From BOG-1363 sp043775355 (GTDB lineage Bacteria; Planctomycetota; UBA11346), in assembly GCA_043775355.1 (NCBI GenBank), contig JAYVSL010000238.1, positions 1 to 9,660 on the forward strand: a stretch of 9,660 nucleotides of DNA, in the 5' to 3' direction. Shown here piece after piece: positions 6,401 to 9,660 of this stretch. The notes below the pieces were generated by a model that saw only the letters and a list, made by a program, of their open reading frames with translations, ran no database searches and was not told where the DNA came from. Within the stretch, counting starts at the first letter, position 1. Each line of letters starts with the position of its first letter. The position numbers and the translations under genes are program-made.

Positions 6401-8761
6401 TACACGGATAGTTTGAGCCAATTATCGAAAGGCACCAATGGCGCGCATCGGATGAAGGAGGCGTTGGCTGTGGTGAAATACGAGATGCTGCTAGTTGGAG
6501 CTGATGGTAGTATGACTCCCGTTGAAGTGTTACCCAAATCGAATCCCCGACCGACCGTGGTAGTGAATGAAATGACTTCCTCCGATGTCACTTTAACAGG
6601 AACTTCTGGCACTGTGAGATTGCGCGGTGTGGTACGCGATGGATTCAGCGAGATTGTTAAGAACAGTGCTGCTGATTTGCATACAATTTCCATCAGCAGT
6701 TATGGAGGTTACGTAACTTCTGCACCACTCACGAGGGTCGATGAGACCGTGAGCACCTTCAGGCCATATGCACATCACTTCACCTTCGAAGCACTGGTGA
6801 CGGTGCCCCTCTCCTCGGCGGGGAACACTATTCGTCTCGTCACCGAGGCGAATGCCTTTGGTAATGCCGGTGAAGCAGAGGTCACAATCATCATGGGCCA
6901 GCAGGCTGGTTTGGCTGCATTTCAGGGAATGGACTTCTATATTGAACCCCAGCCGAAGGGTGCGGATCCCGCCGTGGCAACTTCAGTCTTGATTTGGGCT
7001 GGAATGGGCACGCCTACAGTGGTGGGCAATCTGCCTCGTGTCGTTTCGACCAGAACTGTTTTTTCTGGGAAGTGGGGCGCGATTGATGCTTCAATGGCAA
7101 TGACATCTGGCATTACGGGCGGCGTCAGCGTGCCCCGTACGTTCAATGCGGATCTTTTCATCGGCGGACGACCGACTGCGGATGTTTCAGGGCAATTTGC
7201 TGAGACGAGAGCCACCAGCGGGATTTTTCACATCAGAGCCCCAGGCCAATTGTTGACCGCAGGCGATGCACTCGTGGTGACAGACGTCTCGATTAGGAAT
7301 GGGCGCGATGCGGGCGCTTTCGCGCCCTTTGCTCTACGGGTCACTGGCCCAGACGAGATTCTCGCAGGCGAAGTGGGCGACATTCGTGGCAACAAATACC
7401 CACTAGAGAAAAAAGCCGATGGTAAGTATTATTACACCGGTTCTGACATCCGCATTCTTGTTGCCACCGATAAGACTCCCGCTGCGGGATTGACCGGAAC
7501 CTATCTGGTCCTTCCCACGGATAAGACGCTTCTCGATAAATCAAAGATTCCTTACTCCATGTCGCAACTAACGATTTCCGACCTGATCGCGGGCGAAAAA
7601 GACGCACCAGTTCGCATCAGTATGTTTGGGCAGGTGGATGGGAACAATCCTACATTCTCATTCAAGGCAGGTGATGCCTTCGAAATCGTGTCACAGCCCG
7701 CCATGTCGATCGCGAACATCAAGGTTGAAAGCGTTACTGAGCAAGGCGAGTTTAAGCGTAAGGTCTCGCGCTTGACCGGTAGTATTAGCGAAGTGAAGGC
7801 CCCACCGGGGGTTTACGACGTGAAGTTCATTCCGGTCGGCAGGCCGGCGATTCTCATTCCACAAGCGCTGGTAGTCGCCAAGCCGACTAAGATTGTTTTC
7901 GTTAACTGCTATGGTCACCAGGGCGGTGTGATAGACAACAATGGTGTCGCTCAACAGACCGATTCGCCGGAAGACCCGAAGCTGGTGGCCGCCGGAGCTG
8001 CGCTCGCCAAAAAACTTTCCGAAGTGGGCACTAACGGTGTTAGCTACAATGTCGTCAAGATAACGATTGGAACAGGCAAGAAGCGAAATCCCACCACCCA
8101 GGCGCTTGAAGATTTTCCGTGCGATGTCCCATCCTGGGAACGCCTCCCCGAATATATCTCATCGTTGAACGTAGGAGGCATCCCTCGCATTGGCCTGGGA
8201 ACTGTAGTGGAAGTGGACACACTCGGCCACGGGTCTCTCTTATACGACGAACTTCAGGCGAACGGCAAGGTTCCGGATACATCATGGGGCGTCATCTGCT
8301 TGCCCAACCCCAGAGCCGATGAGATTAATATTAATACTGGAAATCGCTTATCGATCATGGTTTTCGATAATAAATGGCCAGCGGATGTGCAGATCAATCC
8401 CGACGGATCTACGGTGAGCCCTGAATTGAGGTTCATCAATCCGCTGATTTCGTGTCCGAAGTTTGCCGATTACTTCAAAAAATACCTCGCCATCAAACAG
8501 CCTGTTACCATCAATCTCTATCACTGCTTCGTGGGTGTGGGCGGGTCGGCGACTATTCCGCTTAGAGCTGAGCGAATGCCGGGTGACGTACCAGTGACCA
8601 TCCCCGTGCCCTCAGGGGTGAAAGCGCTGGCGAATGCCCTTCATGCAGCAGGATCGACGAATGTCACGGTGATCGGCGGAACCGGATTCTCGACCTTCAC
8701 CGCGACTGGTGCGACACACGGGGGGCGGGAAGTCCAAGCATCATCATCGACCAGCCCATGA
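500..8761 (+). CDS. Giant secreted multidomain adhesin-like protein with a C-terminal caspase-like domain
   Basis: This intact 2753-aa protein is probably exported and acts at or beyond the cell surface. I chose the ATG at 500 over the in-frame ATG at 377 because it gives a normal signal peptide: Arg12 and Arg16, a hydrophobic core at 18-32, and cleavage near LSA-A-D at 34-36. No clear Shine-Dalgarno precedes it. Domains in order: PA14 (41-178, 191-328); Calx-beta-like (335-437, 440-550); PKD-like (551-644); Big-like (645-722, with VDQFG and GGPFTVTATSG); PKD-like (722-820); two cadherin-like repeats (820-1112); Ig (1113-1195); a long unassigned region (1196-2457) with bacterial Ig-like traces (VDRTKPTI at 1310, KDKAGNES at 1469, ADQAGNKA at 1581); and a clan CD-like domain (2458-2753). 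PA14 and Calx-beta-like modules often bind glycans or calcium, which suggests adhesion or polymer binding. No LPXTG, PEP-CTERM or transmembrane anchor is visible at the C terminus. The gene overlaps the following lipoprotein gene by 4 bases. Secretion and a surface role are well supported; the specific function is not known. Confidence 0.85.
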   Translation: MSIVTHFLWFNRSLTRSLLMSMVVMVALVTGLSAADGTGTGLAGSYFPNESLSGTPTVTRTDAQVNFNWAGGAAAVGMPVDSFSVRWEGEIQPRYSELHKLIARTDDGVRMWLDGVLVVDAWKLRGAVDSTYVFTAVAGQHYRIRMEYYEHFGAAVAKLQWQSAHEAKAAIPTSQLYPLPTDMTGVGSGSGLLASYFANETLSGTPVLNRTDARVDVDWAGGSPASGVPVDSFSARWDGEIQPRFTETYTLIARTDDGVRVWLDNALVIDAWKLRGATDSVCTFTAQAGRRYRIRMEYFEHTGSASARLWWQSASEWRGPIATTQLYPTTISVIPTIAFVAPSASVSERIGSTTATILLSAAATQNVTIALQSSASDAQVPSTITILAGQTQAAVPVTILDDARYGADRSATLSLSDPVGALLVTQITQVMTIRNVDPKPTLTFTAPTSMNLENSGTASIPLRLSAPSSGVTQVTLSLSGSAISGSDYSAPGALFKIPADTLDATIFVPLLPDNLPEADEQIIITLSAPVGTDLGAITTHTITVSDGNQSPTIISGPTPAANPITTNAVSLSVQATDDGGLQALSYAWSVIGAAPAAVIFAPTTSATTTATFQAPGTYTIQVGVTDTYFVTATAQTTINVVSIPQLITVTPTTTTVSVRGTSTFTGHAVDQFGTALPITWSVSGGTIDTAGMFTAGDTAGGPFTVTATSGTASATATVTVTNNAPLVAVPATASPNPVTGTSAALSVLGSDDGGEMNLTYTWSTIGTPPAPVTFSANTSNAAKNTTATFTTSGSYTVQCTLTDVGHLTTTSNVTVVVTEASPVLSNTETSALVFTEGQAPAPLTATTVITQAQNTAFTQAVGQMTVNYQQGEDVLAFTPANGITSAWNASTGNLTLSGSASAALYQAALRAIVYQNSSESPSTLPRTVTFQVTSTSSLTSNLITRQITVAAVNDAPILAAIETTPLLVAVGAAATPVTSTITGSDVDNINLTQATLQIIGGYQNGADVLSFTNANGITGVWTSAAGTMTLNGTATLAQYQTALRTVKFKSTASSPPVESLTAASFSVKTSAAGALAAQSSTVGNRTVAFRAYDGTAWSTAVTRVVSVGNTVAPLITTHPASTTVTAGQTATFTVVASGTAPLTYQWKQGTTNVGINSATLNITNAQSANAGSYTCVVSNSAGTATSNAATLTVNSASTPPVDWSVDLNGSATIASYKTGSENELIDGFDVHYTNTTSQVTVSVTASSASNAIIDSITIQFGDLIETVTGASGSKSFTVNEGSYDLSLVVTAHNDTSSGNKWVDVKKRLVVDRTKPTIALLLPKRFWPAVADREAGVEEYPLVRRGLQLIWVNDMDEAWNTQLRKDFTMPVFGKSAMGAGLIIAVNEQSGLDNRIPTQAVIIKARNGRNVDVSMTVSLLDKSSTNEDKPEAGRASTDQRILVTGFALLPESYPKTPIIMPGYYRLRLTVKDKAGNESTDLEPLFIGIDTSLPQIKNVEPSRSLPFRFLGPLADENIALAWQGTLPNPQTMLRGGWYNNWDGNMHGEPSNFRLNQLITDPSPRTTYDTNAPVWGTATGNFIIADQAGNKATVSVQFYAGYVHGGASPYYLDIADYVHGYYDKGRTSSDKVTIAYNDYSGPELKTEVQILPTRSALFAMSANVYSGTWSQKIYPNWQANYDEKLSLERQYGCCNPYPLSSISWSRPLDPEPAANVTNQLLVQPAILTIAPSWIPKATLSPVQLAVVDKPAELVSSFGHISVAGSSDPDDNNNNNNNTYATLVGQGIQRAFKPTREYMQPGYSDLIYSYLSEPNISASVATAAFYQPETATVTASSLLAAPMTGNTEYANRAQFWLNAIKVSPDVVATGAITTIRIEAGFFNDLNRMDLFTRTGDFVRFLDGATDLTITAADYPGKTPEQLAGKIAIVAQRMLYPDGNLWNHQTLELDLRIDPAVAAKLYNIDVKLGAVKEYTDSLSQLSKGTNGAHRMKEALAVVKYEMLLVGADGSMTPVEVLPKSNPRPTVVVNEMTSSDVTLTGTSGTVRLRGVVRDGFSEIVKNSAADLHTISISSYGGYVTSAPLTRVDETVSTFRPYAHHFTFEALVTVPLSSAGNTIRLVTEANAFGNAGEAEVTIIMGQQAGLAAFQGMDFYIEPQPKGADPAVATSVLIWAGMGTPTVVGNLPRVVSTRTVFSGKWGAIDASMAMTSGITGGVSVPRTFNADLFIGGRPTADVSGQFAETRATSGIFHIRAPGQLLTAGDALVVTDVSIRNGRDAGAFAPFALRVTGPDEILAGEVGDIRGNKYPLEKKADGKYYYTGSDIRILVATDKTPAAGLTGTYLVLPTDKTLLDKSKIPYSMSQLTISDLIAGEKDAPVRISMFGQVDGNNPTFSFKAGDAFEIVSQPAMSIANIKVESVTEQGEFKRKVSRLTGSISEVKAPPGVYDVKFIPVGRPAILIPQALVVAKPTKIVFVNCYGHQGGVIDNNGVAQQTDSPEDPKLVAAGAALAKKLSEVGTNGVSYNVVKITIGTGKKRNPTTQALEDFPCDVPSWERLPEYISSLNVGGIPRIGLGTVVEVDTLGHGSLLYDELQANGKVPDTSWGVICLPNPRADEININTGNRLSIMVFDNKWPADVQINPDGSTVSPELRFINPLISCPKFADYFKKYLAIKQPVTINLYHCFVGVGGSATIPLRAERMPGDVPVTIPVPSGVKALANALHAAGSTNVTVIGGTGFSTFTATGATHGGREVQASSSTSP
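620..1483 (+). repeat. Tandem pair of PA14 domains, exact 450-bp period
   Basis: Two copies (620-1033 and 1070-1483) encode PA14 domains that align without a gap over about 138 residues at roughly two-thirds identity by eye. Both carry PVDSFSxRWxGEIQPR, LIARTDDGVRxWLD, DAWKLRGA, YRIRMEY and QLYP. The RTDDGVRxWLD segment is the usual PA14 core. The copies are exactly 450 bases (150 codons) apart, including the linker, which points to an in-frame duplication. PA14 is a beta-barrel found in glycosidases, adhesins and toxins, and it often binds carbohydrate. Confidence 0.85.
1502..2149 (+). other. Two Calx-beta-like modules within the giant protein
   Basis: Residues 335-437 and 440-550 start with the similar strands PTIAFVAPSASVSE and PTLTFTAPTSMNLE. 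They continue with alternating hydrophobic strands and the acidic turns LDDARYGADRSATLSLSDP and PDNLPEADEQIIITLSAP. This is the pattern of Calx-beta and related calcium-binding extracellular modules, which are common in bacterial surface proteins. The second copy matches the family better, with a GSDYSAPG turn and an EADE acidic cluster; the first is more diverged. The assignment is by motif shape only. Confidence 0.6.
2150..2958 (+). repeat. PKD-like, Big-like and PKD-like module block
   Basis: Two related PKD-like modules flank a bacterial Ig-like (Big) module. The PKD-like copies share a DDGG turn (Asp577 and Asp751), then LxYxWSxIGxxPAxVxFxxxT, TATF, and a closing YTxQxxxTD; the copies are 174 residues apart. 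The module between them (645-722) has ITVTPTTTTVSVRGTSTFTG, VDQFGTALPITWSVSGGTI and FTAGDTAGGPFTVTATSG, a signature common in Planctomycetes and Verrucomicrobia surface proteins. These modules normally act as rigid spacers that extend binding domains away from the cell. Confidence 0.65.
2957..3826 (+). repeat. Two cadherin-like adhesin repeats
   Basis: Residues about 820-955 and 956-1110 are diverged copies of one module. Matching segments are YQQGEDVLAFTPANGITSAW (from residue 868) and YQNGADVLSFTNANGITGVW (from 1002), followed by LTLSGSASAALYQAALRAIVY and MTLNGTATLAQYQTALRTVKF. The first ends in the typical linker VAAVNDAP. The spacing is about 134 residues. This repeat is widespread in very large bacterial adhesins and is generally thought to form calcium-stiffened stalks. 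The second copy has an extra stretch rich in Ser and Ala before its final strand (AFRAYDGTAWS). Confidence 0.65.
3836..4084 (+). other. Immunoglobulin-like domain within the giant protein
   Basis: Residues 1113-1195 read as an I-set-like Ig domain: HPASTTVTAGQTATFTVVA, then LTYQWKQGTTNV with the conserved Trp, then ATLNITNAQSANAGSYTCVV with the Tyr corner and F-strand Cys1175, and a closing SNAATLTVNS. The B-strand Cys that would pair with Cys1175 is replaced by Val, so the usual intradomain disulfide cannot form, as in many bacterial members. This is the last module I can name confidently before the unassigned region. Confidence 0.75.
5798..5818 (+). repeat. (AAT)7 trinucleotide microsatellite encoding seven Asn
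   Basis: Seven perfect AAT units lie in frame after GATGAT, giving the stretch DPDD then Asn1767-Asn1773 and then TYATL. The repeat sits in the lower-GC middle part of the gene. Gain or loss of a unit would keep the frame and only change the length of the Asn linker. It is probably a flexible, solvent-exposed spacer. Confidence 0.9.
7871..8758 (+). other. C-terminal clan CD (caspase-like) cysteine peptidase-like domain
   Basis: Residues about 2458-2753 look like an alpha/beta domain unlike the beta-sandwich modules before it. A first strand reads TKIVFVNCYGHQGG. A second hydrophobic block reads TVVEVDTLGHGSLL, with His2577 followed by Gly, and a third reads PVTINLYHCFVGVGG with Cys2676. The tail has GVKALANALHAAG, VTVIGGTGFSTF. 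In clan CD peptidases the catalytic His sits in a hydrophobic-block-HG motif and the catalytic Cys ends a later hydrophobic strand, and related bacterial domains often finish with an alanine-rich helix and a short strand before a TG turn. The order and spacing (99 residues) fit. The assignment rests on motif reading alone; catalytic activity is inference. Confidence 0.45.
8758..8761 (+). promoter_or_regulatory. ATGA stop/start overlap (translational coupling)
   Basis: The ATG of the lipoprotein gene (8758-8760) overlaps the TGA stop of the giant gene (8759-8761). The bases just upstream contain no clear Shine-Dalgarno sequence, so ribosomes finishing the giant protein probably re-initiate here. 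This ties lipoprotein synthesis to complete translation of the upstream gene. Confidence 0.75.
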
Positions 8762-9543
8762 GAAGTGTTCAAAAAATCGTGAAATCGATTATCTACATTA
8801 TTCTCATGACCATGTCATTGGCCGCTTGTGGCGAGATACGAGATGATCCGCCACGGCCATATGATGCGCGAGCTATGATTACTCTGTCTGGTCCACTCGG
8901 ACCTCCGCTGTCCGATCGGCTCCATCAGGATTTCGCCGGAATCATCGCGGCGATTAAGCCAGTCGGATTGACGGCTGATTATGGAGAAGTGCGGCTTCGT
9001 TGGTTTTACAAAGGGCAGCTAGTCCAGGCGGAATCTGAACGATCCGTCGCTTATGATCCGCTCAAGGGCTTGGATGAGAAAGCTATAGAGCGGATCGCCT
9101 ACGGCACCGGAAAAACTATTAACATAGAATATCACGGAGCGAGAATGAAAGACGGAAAAGTGATCGTTCCCGCTACCGAGTCAAAACCTATAGTAGTGGA
9201 TACTGATTTCCAACTCAGCGATGCGGCTGAAATTCAGGCAATTGTGGCTTGTCTGCGAACTAAGAGCTTTCAGGAATTCAAGATGGTGGCCAGACGTGCG
9301 TTAAAGTTATCTGATGGGACTCTCATTCCAGCAGATGTCCGCGAGGAAGTCGCATGGCGAACCTGGTCGGGGAATCCGGGATTTAGGATATATTTTAGGG
9401 ATCAGAAGGGTTTTGTTCTGCTTCAGGGACTCCTGTCGACCGGTGAATTTGCAGATTTTTATAACGAAGAACTGAATCAACTCATGCGTAGCTTCGCGGA
9501 AAAACGCGGAGATCCACCCGACCGAGCTTTCAGAGATTATTAA
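8758..9543 (+). CDS. Lipoprotein of unknown function, coupled to the giant protein
   Basis: This 261-aa product starts MRSVQKIVKS, has a hydrophobic core at about 11-22, and a clear lipobox LAAC with Cys24 followed by Gly. It should be cleaved by signal peptidase II and lipid-anchored, with residues 25-261 exposed in the periplasm or at the surface. The residue after the Cys is not Asp, so the simple inner-membrane retention rule of Escherichia coli would not apply, though sorting in this organism is unknown. I do not recognise the mature domain. It has mixed alpha/beta character: a strand-rich part (VRLRWFYKGQLVQAE; INIEYHGARMKDGKVIVPA), a helical stretch (AAEIQAIVACLRTKSFQEFKMVARRAL), then a Trp- and aromatic-rich part (WRTWSGNPGFRIYFRDQKGFVLLQG). 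The ATG at 8758 is preferred because it gives the intact signal peptide and the ATGA overlap. The tight coupling suggests it anchors, matures or protects against the giant protein, but nothing in its sequence proves this. Confidence 0.8.
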   Translation: MRSVQKIVKSIIYIILMTMSLAACGEIRDDPPRPYDARAMITLSGPLGPPLSDRLHQDFAGIIAAIKPVGLTADYGEVRLRWFYKGQLVQAESERSVAYDPLKGLDEKAIERIAYGTGKTINIEYHGARMKDGKVIVPATESKPIVVDTDFQLSDAAEIQAIVACLRTKSFQEFKMVARRALKLSDGTLIPADVREEVAWRTWSGNPGFRIYFRDQKGFVLLQGLLSTGEFADFYNEELNQLMRSFAEKRGDPPDRAFRDY

Positions 9544-9660
9544 TTCTAACTTCCCTGTAATACCATGTCATTCTACACAAGTTTCCCGCTCTGTTTTAAG
9601 TTGGATAAGAGTTGACGAATATGTAGATATGCTCGAATTTCTCCGAGTCCTATCCAGAGT
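9544..9660. other. Downstream tail with no assignable gene or terminator
   Basis: The 117 bases after the lipoprotein stop are AT-richer than the genes. I find no hairpin with a T-tract. On the minus strand an open frame runs in from the window edge and stops at 9573-9575 (28 residues, ending SNLKQSGKLV), so a convergent gene may end here. The fragment is too short to judge, and a second minus-strand frame is also open to 9568. Confidence 0.25.

Noticed and set aside
8324..8335. Perfect 12-bp palindrome ATTAATATTAAT as an operator
   Set aside because: It lies deep within the coding region, encodes part of DEININTG, and is simple AT-rich sequence, so chance is the easiest explanation.
9568..9660. 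Minus-strand open frames running in from the right edge
   Set aside because: Two frames are open for about 30 codons each and neither shows a family motif, so no gene can be called; only the possibility of a convergent gene is noted.

Overview
The window carries three genes, all on the + strand: the 3' end of an LD-carboxypeptidase gene (positions 1-269), a very large secreted multidomain protein (500-8761, 2753 aa), and a lipoprotein (8758-9543, 261 aa) whose start codon overlaps the stop codon of the giant gene. The remaining sequence is a 230-base gap upstream of the giant gene and a 117-base tail after the lipoprotein. I see no RNA genes, insertion sequences, CRISPR arrays or convincing terminators.

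The DNA is moderately GC-rich. The giant protein combines PA14, Calx-beta-like, PKD-like and bacterial Ig-like modules and an immunoglobulin domain of the 'LTYQWK...AGSYTCVVSNSAGT' type. This mixture is common in Planctomycetes and Verrucomicrobia, and neither downstream gene has a clear Shine-Dalgarno sequence. I infer a bacterium of that superphylum, with moderate confidence and without knowing the species. The lipobox and signal peptide place both downstream products in the cell envelope or outside it.

Layout of the giant protein (residues from the ATG at 500): signal peptide 1-35; two PA14 domains about 41-178 and 191-328; two Calx-beta-like domains about 335-437 and 440-550; PKD-like, Big-like and PKD-like modules about 551-820; two cadherin-like adhesin repeats about 820-1112; one Ig domain 1113-1195; a long region 1196-2457 with no family I can name, apart from scattered Ig-like strands; and a C-terminal domain about 2458-2753. 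That last domain has the strand and motif pattern of a clan CD (caspase-like) cysteine peptidase, with candidate His2577 and Cys2676.

The 4-base ATGA overlap suggests that the giant protein and the lipoprotein are made together. A plausible but unproven reading is a secreted adhesin with a C-terminal peptidase- or effector-like head, paired with a periplasm-facing lipoprotein that anchors, matures or neutralises it. The carboxypeptidase fragment is probably an unrelated upstream neighbour acting on peptidoglycan peptides.
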